A stretch of 64,000 bases of DNA from NCBI RefSeq assembly GCF_947242115.1, contig NC_074723.1:30289543-30353542 (forward strand). Reading direction: 5' to 3'. The notes under the pieces were generated by a model that saw only the letters and a program-made list of their open reading frames with translations, searched no databases and was not told the origin of the DNA. Shown here piece after piece: positions 1 through 11,870 of the stretch. How positions within the stretch are numbered: the stretch's first letter is position 1; each line of letters starts with the position of its first letter. Made by a program: the position numbers and the translations under genes. The DNA is from Biomphalaria glabrata (Eukaryota > Mollusca > Gastropoda > Planorbidae).

Positions 1-187
1 CTTCAGAAGAATTCTTGTGTGCGCCTGGCCTATGTGGTAAACAATGTAGATATGTAATGAGCTCACCTGTGTTCCAGAAGATAACACAAAAGATAACACC
101 AAACAACACCTGGTCAACACGACATTAGAACAGACAATGGCGCTTTCTCATGCTAAACACAATTTACATGCCATCAGTTATACATTG

Positions 188-464
188 GGGGGTGAGGTGG
201 CTGACTGGTGAAGTGCTTGATTTACGAAACTGGGGTCCTGGGTTCGAATCTCGGTGAAGACTGTGATTTTGAATTTCGGGATTTTTAGGAGCGCGGCTGA
301 GTCTACCCAACTCTAATGGGTATCTAACTTTAGTTGGGGAAAGTAAAGGCGGTTTATCGTTGTGCTGGCCACATAACACCTTGCTCGTTAACCGTTGACC
401 ACAGAAACTAATGACATCTGACCTATAGATGGAAAGGTTTGAAAGGAGAAACTTTATTTTTTTT
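188..464 (+). repeat. tRNA-derived SINE, family A
   Basis: Starts with a diverged tRNA-like head (ggtggctgactggtgaag, then a ggttcgaatct box B), followed by a body shared with the other family A copies (ctctaatgggtatctaac, attagttggggaaagtaaag, ctggccacataacacc) and the family's tail. A perfect 12-bp target-site duplication, agttatacattg, flanks it at 176-187 and 465-476. The direct repeat proves insertion by retroposition. Confidence 0.85.
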
Positions 465-539
465 AGTTATACATTGAAACAAGGACGATATTTAAAAAAA
501 AATCAAAAAAAAAAAAAAAGAGAGCCTTTGTAAGGGTAA

Positions 540-960
540 GCACTCCACACTTACAACTTATATGAAATAATTAATTGACTAATTGCCCAAGTTTTACATT
601 TATTCATGTTTGGATAGGTGCAATAAATAATAGTTTTAAGGTTCAACTTGATCCAAGAATGGAAGTTGGAAAAATAAGTGTTCAATCATCTGAGAGGATG
701 CAACCCTATATATTTAGCCATATCTGTGAACACTGAAGGATTAATTTTCCTTGTAGGTATAAAAAATGAGTAATTAACTAATTGGTTCATTTTGTTAATC
801 ATGTCTTGTTTATGTCAACGAATAATTGTCCACAGTTTCAACTTGATTCGAGAATGGATGTGGGAGAAATAACTTGTTCAAATACAAACTTTTTACCAGA
901 CAGACAAATAGACGGACAGACCGCGAGAGTTGATATAAGCTTCGCAATACGTTGCTCCTT
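540..960 (+). repeat. Dispersed repeat, 'AACTTGATC/GGGAGAAATAA' family
   Basis: Blocks reading about 'caataaataattg...cagtttcaacttgat..gagaatg..tgtgggagaaataa' followed by CAGA-rich sequence and 'gttgatataagctt'. The same text recurs, on either strand, near 1860-2110, 3430-3600, 7840-8160, 21660-22040, 47620-47990 and 59725-59880. No coding capacity or termini were recognised. Class unknown. Confidence 0.6.
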
Positions 961-1112
961 CTCAAACATTTTTTTTTTTATTATTGATGTTATATGGTGT
1001 AGAATCAACGCCAACAGCGCTGCTCAGGACCAATAGTTCAACCGAGAACACCTCAACACTGACCTTCAACGTCACTACCTGTGGACAGTATCGACGTACA
1101 GACGTGAAACGA

Positions 1113-1479
1113 GCCATTAGTCTAAACTGCCCACAAGTTGTAACGTAGCAGGTCAGTGTTTAGACCTGCTATAAGGCATTGTCTTGGTTCAACCAACTCT
1201 CTAAATGATAAATATTTCCTTTGATCATCGTACCAGTAGGAGGCATTATAATAACACCACCATCTGTTATGTACAGAGGCATTATAATAACACCACCATC
1301 TGTTATGTACAAACAAACTATTAGTCTAAACTGCCTACAGGTAGTGACGTTGCAGGTCAGTGTTTAGGCCTGCTATAAGGCATCGTCTTGGTTCAACCAA
1401 CTCTCTAAATGATAAACAGTTCTTTTGATCAGTAGGAGGCACTATAATAATAACACCACCATTCGTTATGTACAAACTA
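1113..1479. repeat. Tandem duplication of a roughly 165-205 bp unit
   Basis: Two diverged copies (about 1113-1315 and 1316-1479) both run 'attagtctaaactgcc...', 'ggtcagtgtttag', 'ctgctataaggcat', 'ttggttcaaccaactctcta', 'aggcattataataacaccacca' and 'gttatgtacaaac'. Inside the first copy a shorter 'agaggcattataataacacc' segment is itself doubled, which explains the length difference. No gene. Confidence 0.75.
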
Positions 1480-1578
1480 TGTCCTTAGCTGTACTGATGT
1501 GTTGAGTGTGTATCGAATCTATGTGTTCCATAGAATGCTCTTGACCTTTCTGTCAAGCGAGAAGTAGTTACTGTAGAC

Positions 1579-1775
1579 CAGCGGTTCCCAACCTTTTAAG
1601 CTCGGCGACCCCTTTTTACAATCCTCCACTCTGCCGCGACCCCCCGACACACACATACATACAGCAATAGAAGGATAGACAAAAACAATCCATATTTTCG
1701 ATGGTCTTAGGCGACCCCTGGCAAATGGTCAATCGAGCCCTAAAGGGGTCGCGACCCACAGGTTGAGAACCCCTG
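1579..1775 (-). mobile_element. hAT-type non-autonomous element (MITE), 197 bp
   Basis: Terminal inverted repeats CAGCGGTTCCCAACCTTTT and (reverse complement of the right end) CAGGGGTTCTCAACCTGTG. It is flanked by a perfect 8-bp target-site duplication, ctgtagac (1571-1578 and 1776-1783), the hallmark of hAT transposons. The interior is non-coding and matches the copy at 25764-25966 in the opposite orientation. Confidence 0.88.
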
Positions 1776-1859
1776 CTGTAGACAGAAACGTGAAGTTTTG
1801 AGTGCATTCCTCTACACTTCAGTTTATGTTAAATATCATTACAAAGCTTATATAAACTA

Positions 1860-2110
1860 ACTCTCTGTCTGTGCCTTTCTGTTTGTCTGTCTGTCTATCT
1901 GTGATTGCTACAGAGATTATATTAACTCTTGATGTCTGCATATCCGTCTGATACAATATTTAAACACATTAGCTCTACCACTTCAAATTGTCGCATCAAG
2001 TTAAAACTTTGCACAATTATTTACTGTCGCAGACAACACAAGAATCAATAAAAAAAATTAACCAAATAATTAATTACTATTTATTAATTGACTTTGCTTG
2101 ATATCGAAAA
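1860..2110 (+). repeat. Dispersed AACTTGATC-family repeat fragment
   Basis: Contains 'ctgtctgtctgt' simple sequence, 'atcaagttaaaactttgcaca', 'acaacacaagaatcaataaa' and 'taattaattactat', blocks shared with the other members of this family. Non-coding. Confidence 0.5.
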
Positions 2111-2214
2111 AAGGACATAATTTTACAGAATTGAGATATGTAAGTGTAAATGTGGAGTTATTCCCTTATGACAATTTTTCTTTATATTTAGCTTGCTTAA
2201 AAAGCTTGTTTTAT

Positions 2215-2310
2215 ACATTTCGGGGGTCTCTTGCAGTAGGCTGTGTTCCAACTCGGGACCCAAATGACGACAGTCCTTAGCGCTTACCACACGACCAGGC
2301 AGCTAACCCG
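2215..2310 (-). repeat. SINE family B fragment (tRNA-like head)
   Basis: Reads on the minus strand as a tRNA-like box B region ('gggtcccgagttggaacac') followed by a degraded body. It resembles the better copies at 21300-21445 and 32435-32620. Truncated, with no target duplication found. Confidence 0.45.
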
Positions 2311-4319
2311 ACCTCTCTTTGTATATCTAAATATTATGAAAATCATTTGTTTTTAAAAACTATCTCATACGTTAAGAAAACAAATGTTCAGCACTGTGTC
2401 ACTATGACACGACTAATGAATTTATTTATATACCTGTTGAATAAACAAATCGGGTTTTTTTTTGTGTTTTTGTAAATGTGCTTACTCTTACATAGGCCAG
2501 GCCATATGATGATGGCTAGCAGATGTGAACACACACCTGTCGTCCCACTAGCTCCCTAGTAGGCCCCACCCCGTTACATACAGGTATGCAGGTAAATAGA
2601 TCGATGTGTCAATGTTTACTTTCACTTTTTAGTTTTCATCAAGGAGAGTAAGGGGGATAGGGGTGGGGAAGGTTAATTTACCTTTCATGCTTTCTGTAGC
2701 TGAAATATCAACATTTGTTTCCTAGTGAGCAGTATTACATTGTCAACAATGTTCGCCTTGTAATGAGTTTATTTATTTCGCATTTTTATTCTCACTTCTA
2801 ATCAAATTGAGAAGAAAATTACCAGTCATAATAAAAAGGCGAATGATTGCAAGTCCGTGGTCAATAATGAATTTTGTTTTCAGCTTGACTAAGACAACTA
2901 TTTAAGGGGAAGATTTTAATTTCGCTTTTTTTTTTTAAACTGTTGCTTCTCAGTGAGTCTAGTATACTAATTTTTACAATCTTTCATTTCTCGAGATTTT
3001 CTTTCTGGATCCTATTGCTGTATTTTTCTTAAATGCCAGTATGACTAAAATGAAGTCATTAAAAAAGCATAACTTATTCCTTGCTGAAGCCACTTTGATT
3101 CAAATGATACAATCAAAGCAGTATTTCGTTTATTTATTTACTATGGAAAATTCACCAATAATATATTTAATGCTTGTTACATATGTAAAATATTATTTTG
3201 AAATATGTATATGCGCCATTTATAGCTTCAGAAAGATACATGCGTAAAGGTCTACTTTGTATCAATGTACCTAAATTTAATTTTCCAAAATTAAAAGTTA
3301 AGTTTATTTTAATTAAAGTCTTCGAAAAATGGACCCTTAAAAATAATTATATCCATAAGATATCCTAAGATATTTAAATCTGGCTCAGTAAAGGACCACT
3401 ATTCTGATTTTGTGTTGTTTTTTACAAAAATTAAATCAGCTCACTCTGTCAGGTAAAACTTTGTACACGTTATTTCTCCCAAAACCAATCTCGGATCAAG
3501 ATGAAATTTTGCCTTTTACCTGACAATACAAAAAAATCAATTAAAAAAGAACAATTAATGAATTAACTATAAGTAAACAATTTGTTTCTCTGGTATCTTG
3601 AACAAGGGAAAGAAATCGCACTTGACAGATGTGGTGCTATAAGTTGAATTAGTCTCCTTGAGAAATGTTGAGACCTGAGTGAACATTTTTTATGCATTAA
3701 AAAAAACATCATGTAAACATTCACAAAGATACCACTAACTATCCCCCCTCCCGTTTTCACAACTGGTCCAGACATAGCGCATTGAGAAAGCTAAACAGAC
3801 ATGGTATAACTATATCTATAGCACAGATTTATTTATCTATTTTGATTACATATATAGCTACATGACTTAGGTAACATACTGTAAATCCCATCCCTCGATA
3901 ACATTCTACAAAAAAAAAAAAAAAAACTAATTGATATATTATTATTATTATTATTATGTTTTTCTTGAGTAAATAAAACTTCAAAATTCAGTAAATGAGT
4001 TGTGTTATTAGGCCTAATGAAAGATCATCGGAGCTGCACCTGGTCTATCGCACTTTATCCTTGACATCTGCTCTACATGTGGAGATTTTTAGCAGCAGTT
4101 AGGCTGATCATAAATCTTTCTTAATTATTCGTACCTGGCTCTCTCGCCATTGACTTAAATTGAATTTATTGCAAGTTTGACTTCTGAAAACCTTTCCACG
4201 AGCCTCTTGATGAGCTTTCTACTGCTTGTTACACGTGATATGTGTGTGATGGATTTGATTGGCTTATTTATTTTAGGACTTCCCAGAAGTGATCGGCAGC
4301 AAACGTAACAGGTAGGAAA
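2311..4319. other. No gene seen; AT-rich intergenic DNA
   Basis: Short stop-bounded frames only. It contains a minus-strand piece of the AACTTGATC repeat near 3430-3600 and a short ATT microsatellite near 3938-3956. Nothing coding is supported. Confidence 0.6.
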
Positions 4320-4435
4320 AGAATGGAGTGGAGGAGAGAGAGAAAAAAAAGGAAGAAAAAGAGAAAGGAAGATAGAGAAAGAAAAAGAAAGAGAGGACAT
4401 GAGACAGGTAGGAAAAGGAAGAGAGATCTGTCACA
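4320..4435. repeat. Purine-rich (GA) simple sequence
   Basis: Nearly uninterrupted A/G on the plus strand. Apparent frames through it (Arg/Lys/Glu or Ser/Phe/Leu rich) are composition artefacts. Confidence 0.8.
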
Positions 4436-4626
4436 GCATTGTTTGAGGATCACTGTGACATGCAGCGTTCAGTGTTCACTAAGAACTCTTCGTGTTCATT
4501 TCATGTGAAAGTCTCGGGTCTGAATCTGACCAAGTGGAAACATTCCTCTAGTGATAACTTACTACTTTCTGATTACTCTTGTAGAATATTTTCGCACATT
4601 TGCTGGAGCAGAAAAGAAAATAAAAA

Positions 4627-4979
4627 GAAATAGAAGCGTTTGGCTTTCCAACCGGAAGTCCGGGGTTCGAATTCTGTGATGATTAAATTCGGGCTCTTTG
4701 GGTGCCAGTTTTAATCTGACATTAGTTGGAGGTAAATTAAAATAAAGATCAAGTATGGCAACGGAGAGGAGGCGCGGTGGCTGAGCGGTAAAGCGCCTGG
4801 CTTTCGAATCGAGGGTCCCGGGTTTGAATCTTGGTGTAGATTGCGTTCCTCTTAGTTCACCCAGCTCTAATGGGTACCTGACATTAGTTGGGGAAAAGTA
4901 AAGGCGGTTGGTCGTTGTGCTGGCCACATAACACCCTTGTTAACCGTAGGCCATTGAAACAGATTACCTTTATACTTGT
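4627..4979 (+). repeat. Two SINE family A copies in tandem (one degraded, one good)
   Basis: The first copy (4627-4745) is diverged but keeps 'tttggctttccaaccgg' and 'ggttcgaattct'. The second (4771-4979) has the clear tRNA-like head 'gcgcggtggctgagcggta' and 'gggtttgaatct', then the shared body 'agctctaatgggtacctgac' and 'ctggccacataacaccctt'. Its 3' tail is shortened. No target duplication was resolved. Confidence 0.8.
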
Positions 4980-5640
4980 GTACTTGTGTTTTCAATGGTC
5001 TTATAAACAGGCGATAAAGCGATATGGCCCGAGGTTGACTCAGATGTTATGAGGCCAGCACACCAATCATACTAAAATCATGTCAAATCTAAATATTTTT
5101 CTTTATACCCTATATGGTTTTCATTCGGGCTCCTCTGATGACTCTTTCACAAGCTCCCTCCATCGTCCATTCTTCCATTCTCTGAATGTTGCTGAAGCTG
5201 AGGAAGAACAGACTTTTATAATTGCTATGATTACCTTCTCACATGTTTATGCCTCTTGTCTCCTCTTTCTTCCACTAGAAACAATCGAGATCTTTCTTAG
5301 GCCACACGCCGCTGTTTTGTACTGAAATTAATTAAACACTGGCGTGACTGATCATTCTTATATGGGTCAGTGCCAAGATAAGAACCAAAAAAAAAAAAAA
5401 TGTCTGTTTTGCGTGTGTGTTTGCATTCGTCTGTGTACGTGCGCGTATGCGTGTTTCTTTACTTTGTTTTCATTTTTTTTGTTTAATGTTTGTGCATTTT
5501 ATGTTCGTTTTATTCGTCGGTATAAACAGCCAAAATGTTTTCTTTTAACATGCGGTATAGTTTAAACTTTAGCACACAAAAAAAAAACGGGAAAAAATAT
5601 GAAGGGGAAGGATTTAATTAGCACTTAATTGGGGACGGAC

Positions 5641-5718
5641 GGACGGACACACACACACACACAGATACACAGACACACAGACACACACACACACACACAC
5701 TCACTCACTCACTCACTC

Positions 5719-5776
<58 letters not shown>
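5641..5776. repeat. Compound microsatellite (GGAC)n-(CA)n-(CACT)n-(CT)n
   Basis: A run of GGAC, then CA, CTCA and CT/TATCT dinucleotides over about 135 bases. Low complexity; open frames across it are meaningless. Confidence 0.95.
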
Positions 5777-5779
<3 letters not shown>

Positions 5780-6124
5780 AATTTTGTACATTTTTTCGGC
5801 GGCGGATTGGGGAGCTGGATATCCCTTTTGTCATCATAAAATCCGTTCTATTTTATAATATCCATTGTATTCTCTTCTTATCGTTAAATCTAATTAAACA
5901 ATGCGCATTATTTTTTTCTCTCATAGCCATTATTTCGTATTGACCAGTAATGATAAAAACTACGGCCCGCGGACCATTTCCGGTACGTGCCGCGGTGCTA
6001 TTTCTTCCCTTGACAGTTCTGTCACAGTGAGTCATAAAAAGAGATATATGATGAAATGATTTTTTCAATCATTGATTGATGCTGCCCTTGGAAAAATGTG
6101 TCTGGAAATTATATGCCTCTGGGC

Positions 6125-6847
6125 TAGGGTAACCAGACGTCCGTGAAAAGGAGGCCATGTCCTCCGTTTTAAGGTCCTGTCCTTCGCCCGACAGGCTTTG
6201 GCATAAAGTATAGAAATTTCCGGCTAAAATCACAACAACTGGGTACTACCCATCCATCGGCTTTATTTTTTTTTAACCTTCTGAATGAATTGCACCTACC
6301 ACTAGACAGCTGTAAGGTGATAATTTGTTTTTTGACAAACTCCCACTTGAACAGGTGTTTTTTTTCAAGAATATTCAAAAGAAACCAGTGACTCGTAATA
6401 CAGCAAGATCTGCTAGTGTTTATTTTACACTCCAAAGCATAATAATAAAGTTAAAAAGCTTGTTTGTTGTTGTTTTTTTTTTGTTGTTGTTGTTGTTTTT
6501 TTGCTAATCAACACGCAGTGGGCAAAAAGGGAAACACATCCTCTAGTGAGAGGCACTTATCTCACAATGTACAGTCGGAACACACACAAAAATGTCATGC
6601 ATTGATTTCCACAAGTACGTTTGCGCCCTAATGATGTACAACTGGGAAAGGTTGTGTTGTGTCTGAGAATTATGATATAATCAAATTTTACAGCCTTTGA
6701 TAGGCTGAAATGTTTTAGTTCAGTATCATCCCAGATCTAGTTCTTAAAGTTCACTTTGTCTTGTTTTAGTGTGTCCTCCTTTGTCAGGCTGTGTCCTCCT
6801 TTTTGTCCTCCTCTGGGTGTTCCTTTGTCTGGTCACCTTACCCTAAG
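6125..6847. mobile_element. Terminal-inverted-repeat DNA element, about 720 bp, non-coding
   Basis: The left end 'tagggtaaccagacgtcc' pairs with the right end 'ggtcaccttaccctaa' as inverted termini. Just inside, 'gtcctccgttttaaggtcctgtcc' faces 'gtgtcctcctttgtcaggctgt' in a similar arrangement. No transposase reading frame is visible inside. The superfamily was not assigned because target duplication was not clear. Confidence 0.55.
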
Positions 6848-8190
6848 CTGAAATAAATGGATACAACTGAAACAGAAAAATTGTCCTCTTACATAGTCAG
6901 CCAAGCGTAGACAACATCATCTACGGGGATGTGGGGCAGTGATGTGAGCCTTATAATGAAGCAACCAATGAACCTGATCGAGAAATCCTTGATAAAAAAA
7001 AATAATCAAAAGTTGATTGATAGAGACCAAACCATTTCAATTTTTTTGTGACAACAGCTGTGTATCAAGGATTGGCCTCTTAAGTTGCATCGGTAAAAGG
7101 TTGTCTCATGAGATATACAATACTGCAGAGACGAGGCCATTCTTTATAATGGATGATATTACACCATAAAGATTCTGTTGAATCTGAGTTAAGCCAAAAG
7201 AAATAATGTGGTCAGGTTACATAATAAACGGTAAATCGTTATCTTTATATCACTAGTTGTAGGCCTATCAAGCTGTGTTGTCACGATAAATACATTTATG
7301 ACGTGAAAGTTGTATCATATAAACGCATGATGGCAAACGTAGTGTTTTGTTCATGTTTTCTCTCATCACTTCTATTTTATATCCTGTTAAGTTTTCTCTT
7401 GTCTGACAGAAATTACCAATCTGTCATTTACACCAATTATCTTAGTCTCAGATCGATGTAGCGCTTTTTTTTTCTACCTTTTGGAATTAAAGAAGGAAAA
7501 CATTGTTATTATACATAAATGTATTATTATTATTTTCTATCTTACATATTATATGTCGTACTAATTGCGATTACACATGATCTTAATATAATCTATTTTT
7601 AAGCACACTTTAGTTTCGTTTAAGTGGTAAATATATACAAGAATAAATTACTTTTTTTTAAAGATTACGACATATGTGGAGACATTTAAGTGGTAAAAGT
7701 TAAAATCAAATTTGTTATGAAAATTTTAGTCTTTCATGATATCCCTCAACCACATTTAGGAACACAAGAGTCTTTAACGAAATGAAACATTTACGAAGGA
7801 AAAGGTGAAATTTACTTTGATGGTAGAGAAAGAAACCTTTTTTTTTACAAACCTTATATCCACTCACTCTGTCTGTCTGACTAAAACTTTGAACACGTTA
7901 TTTCTCCCACTATACTGACAATAATGTTTATACCAACAAATATAACGCACATAAGATGAACACACATAAAAAAATAAAAAATGCACACCCAATCTCGGAT
8001 CAAGCTCAATTATTTTTACCTGACAACACAAGAATCAATATAAAAAAAATTAGTTAATTAACTATTGGTAATTAATTGTTTTGTTTGGTATCTCAAACAA
8101 GAAAAAGAAATAGTACTTGACTGAAGTAGTGATATAAGCTGAATTATTTCCATTTATTTTAGCTTGTCGTCTGAGAGAACACACACAAAA
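6848..8190. other. No gene seen; AT-rich DNA with a minus-strand AACTTGATC repeat
   Basis: Short frames only. Positions about 7840-8160 carry the reverse-strand version of the dispersed repeat ('tatccactcactctgtctgtctgac...', 'caatctcggatcaagctcaa'). Confidence 0.55.
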
Positions 8191-8452
8191 AATCACTTTA
8201 TTAATCTTTGACTCAAAAACAATCACTCATCAATCCTTGACTCAAAGACAATCACTCATTAATACTTGACTCAAAGACAATCCCTCATTAATCTTTGACT
8301 CAAAAACAATCCCTCATTAATTTTTGACTCAAAAACAATCACTCATTAATCCTTGACTCAATGACAATCCCTCATTAATCTTTGCCTCAAAGACAATCAC
8401 TCATTAGTCTTTTACACAGAAACAATCACTCATTAATCATTGAATCAAAACC
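8191..8452 (+). repeat. Minisatellite, 29-bp unit x 9
   Basis: Nine head-to-tail copies of a 29-bp unit reading about aatcactcattaatcc then ttgactcaaagac, with scattered substitutions and no length change. Not CRISPR: the copies are contiguous with no spacers, in a eukaryotic setting. Confidence 0.92.
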
Positions 8453-8962
8453 ATGTATTCCAAGTGCCATGGGGTGAGCCTGCTGGTGGCCGAAGGCAGC
8501 TGTGAGAAAAAGAAAAGAAACAAATAACAACACCTCGCCTCCTGAACCAGACTGTTCACAGTTCGTTGCTCAACAGTTTTAGTTTTCTAATAGTGTGTGT
8601 ATGTGTCCATGTATGTGTGTGTGTGTGAAAGAGAGACAGAGACAGAGAGTATACGTCAAAACTTAAAAGTGCAAAAAAAACCTCTAAATCTAGAGTAGCT
8701 TGGTTCGTGTCAACAACAACAGCTGAGGGGCATTGTTTCCAGTTCATACAAAGGTGTGAGCAGTAGTGCAGTAAGTGACTAATGCAATGATGAGCAGCTG
8801 AAGTAGGGGAGTGTTTGTCGACCAAAAAGTTGAAACGCATTTAGATCTACAGAGTCATACATTCTTCTGTTGACACAGTGAAGGGGACTACAATGAATTT
8901 TTTTCTTTGCCTTGAGCTTTTACCCCGACAGTGCCAGAGAATGACTGTTTCCTCATTTCTTA

Positions 8963-8965
<3 letters not shown>

Positions 8966-8993
<28 letters not shown>

Positions 8994-9352
8994 ATTATAA
9001 TAGTAATATTAGAAAAAACAATAATAATAACAATAGTAATAACAATAGTGATAACAATAGTAATTAATAATATAATAATAATACTAAAAACAATAATGAT
9101 AATAATAGTATTAATAACAATAATAATGATAATAATAACAATAGTAATAACAATAATAATAATATAATGATAATAATAACAATAGTAATAACAATAATAA
9201 TAATATAATGATAATAATAACAATAGTAATAACAATAATAATAATATAATGATAATAATAACAATAGTAATAACAATAATAATAATATAATGATAATAAT
9301 AACAATAGTAATAACAATAATAATAATATAATGATAATAATAATAATAATAA
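8966..9352. repeat. AT-rich trinucleotide tract with an embedded 41-bp minisatellite
   Basis: Mostly ATA/ACA/AGT triplets. From about 9125 the pattern repeats every 41 bases (aatgataataataacaatag... at 9125, 9166, 9207, 9248, 9289, 9330). Minus-strand frames here translate to poly-Ile/Leu/Tyr and are artefacts. Confidence 0.9.
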
Positions 9353-9429
9353 TAGAACTATTAATCATATATTTGTTATCCTTGAGGAAATATGTCTTTA
9401 TCAGTTTCATTCTAAATGTTCTCTTCATC

Positions 9430-10420
9430 TATCAGGAGTGCAAAAAAAGAGAAGGGAGGATAGTAGATAACATGAAAGAGAGATGGGAATGAAGGGAGGG
9501 TAAGCGAAGTAAAAGAGGAAGAAGAAGAAAACAATTAAAGAGAAAAATATAACGAAAGATAGAAAGAGAGATAGAGAGTGGGAAAAATTAGAGAGAGATG
9601 GGGAAAGAGAAATAGAGAGAAAAAGACAAAAGGAGGAGAAAAAGCGTGAGGGAGAAAAAAGTTGACAGAAAAAAAAAACAAGAAGAGAGGAGAGCAAAGG
9701 AAATAAAAGGCTGTTAAACAAGAAGAGGAGGCGCGGTGGCTGAGCGGTAAAGCGCTTGGCTTCCGAACCGGGGACCGGGGTTTGAATCCTGGTGAAGACT
9801 GGGATTTTTAATTTCGGGATCTTCGGGCGCCTCTGAGTCCACCCAGCTCTAATGGGTACCTGACATTAGTTGGGGAAAAGTATAGGCGGTTGGTCGTTGT
9901 GCTGGCCACATGACACCCTTATTAACCGTAGGCCACAGAAACAGATGACCTTTACATCATCTGCCCTATAGACCACAAGGTCTGAAAGGGGAACTTTACT
10001 TTACTGTTAAAAAAGAAAAGATAAAGAGATAAAAATAAAGAATGTAGGGGGGGGGGATAGAGAGCTAATGATATTAAGATAAAACGAGAAACATAAAAAG
10101 AGAAAGAGAGATAGATAAAAGGAAAGAAAAAGACAAAGATAGAAATTTGTAGAGAGAAAGACAAAGATAGAATTGTAAATAGAGAAAGATAAAGAAAGAT
10201 AAGTAAAGAAAGATAAAGAAAACTAAATCAATGTGAGCAAAAGATGAAAAAATGAGAGAAAGATTTAAAAAGAAGGGGTGAAAGATAAAGAGATGAAGAA
10301 TGAGACAGAAATCGTTAAGACAAAATTTAGAAATAGAAAGTTGAGAGAATTAAATTTAGAGAGAGAGTGCGTGAGAGTGACAGAGAGAGACAGAGAGAAG
10401 ACAACTAATATCTTGTTTAC
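9430..10420 (+). repeat. Long purine-rich (GA) tract, interrupted by a SINE
   Basis: About 700 bases of strongly purine-biased plus strand (gagagata, aaagataaag motifs), split by the SINE at 9725-10003. No coding signal; apparent Phe/Leu/Ser-rich frames on the minus strand follow from composition. Confidence 0.85.
9725..10003 (+). repeat. SINE family A, near full length, with target duplication
   Basis: Best copy in the window: tRNA-like head (box A ggtggctgagcggtaaagcg, box B ggtttgaatcc), a body with 'agctctaatgggtacctgac', 'attagttggggaaaagtata' and 'ctggccacatgacaccctta', and a 3' end 'caaggtctgaaaggggaact'. It is flanked by a 14-bp target-site duplication with one mismatch (9711-9724 ctgttaaacaagaa; 10004-10017 ctgttaaaaaagaa). 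Length is about 279 bp. Confidence 0.93.
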
Positions 10421-10639
10421 AATTTTCTTTCATCTCATGTTTACAACACATCAACTTTCTCTCACTTAGAGACGTCCTGTGATCTTCAACACACTTTTTT
10501 TCCCTCTAATGTTAAATATATCATCCTCTTAGCTCCGACTTGAAAGAGCGCGCCAGCCATTAATAAAAGGGTCATATGTGTTTGATCTTAATTGCGACGT
10601 AATTATCGCACGTTACTCCCCTTCGATTTCTCTGTACCG

Positions 10640-11870
10640 GTAATAGCATTATGAAATATCAGTATCTTCTATACTAGAAAGTAGAAAGGCGTATGTGTAT
10701 ATGTTACGAATAGAAATCAAAACTCTTTGACCAATCTTGATAAAACTTGGCGTAAATGTTCTTTGGGTGCTAACTGGAACCTTGACGTATGTATAGTAGC
10801 CCTAAAACAAACTTAACTTAAGACCCTCAAAAAAAAACCTATGAAAGTATTGTATTTTATGAAACTAGGCCGTGTTTACCATGTTTTCATGAGAAAAAAA
10901 TCGAAAGGAGATCTAGATCTAATTTGAAGAACTAAACTTTGCACAGATAGTTTTTTTTTTACTTTGGCACATTAAAATACAAGATATAGTCTATTGATTT
11001 CATTATTTAATAAAGTAAACCTTTAAATTTGTGTTTCAAAAGCATTTTTACATAAATTCATTACTTATATTTGCGAATTTACAATTCCTGACGTATAATA
11101 GACAATACCCGAAATGTTACACATTTTTTTATTCTATTTTAAACTCTAATTCAATTCTAAGATGATAGAAATTCGCTTCGCAAAGATAGTTTTATACTTT
11201 AACACATGAACATACTAATTATAGTCCATTCATTTTATATTTTAATAACATTAACGTTTAAATATGTTTTTCTAAAGCATTTTCCATACATTCGTTCGAT
11301 ATAGCTGCGAAGTTGTGTTGACATAGGCCTACTTTTTAATAACTCCATTCATAAATCGCGTACATCTATCAAAAAAGGTCACGCATAAGGCAGAGCGGAG
11401 CCTCCATACACGCGCATAACGAACTCTTTATCCAAACCAATATTTGAAGGGAAACTAGATTAGTCTAGATCTAGATCTATCTCTAACTCAAGATGTAATT
11501 CAAAGATGATGGATCTGCTTTATACTTTAAAACATGAACATACAGAATACAAAATCTTCATTTCATATTTTAATCAAATATATGTAGGCCTACAAGCAAA
11601 TGTTTTTATTTAAAAAAATGGATTCTGGTCGATTAGCTATTTTGATAGCTCCATTCATACTATTTTTACATTCATGCATTCGCTTTACTTATAACATTAT
11701 TATTTCGTTTACTTGTTTACAAAACACTCTCAGTAACTATATCGACAGTGATACGCAAATTAAGAGCCTCAAGCCGCAGATAACACATAGCTAGTGTTTG
11801 TATATAAGTCAGTGAGCCGTGGCATACAAAGATAAAGTGTAACTGACGACTAGTTCTAAGATTTTATTGT
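10640..11870. repeat. Unclassified dispersed repeat region
   Basis: Carries text such as 'gaatagaaatcaaaactctt' and 'taaaacttggcgtaaatgtt' that partly recurs near 53085-53310. The 3' part ends in 'aagccgcagataacacatagctag'. It could be a Helitron or other rolling-circle relic, but I could not define ends or a helicase frame. No gene. Confidence 0.35.

Noticed and set aside
4562-4927. A 121-residue minus-strand frame
   Set aside because: It is the antisense of two SINE family A copies.
5629-5943. A 104-residue plus-strand frame
   Set aside because: It runs through a CA/CT microsatellite; no domain and no conservation expected.
8191-8452. CRISPR-like regularly spaced repeats
   Set aside because: The 29-bp units abut without spacers, and the genome is eukaryotic.
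8960-9428. Open frames of about 90-105 residues on the minus strand
   Set aside because: They translate to Ile/Leu/Tyr repeats from the AT-rich trinucleotide array.
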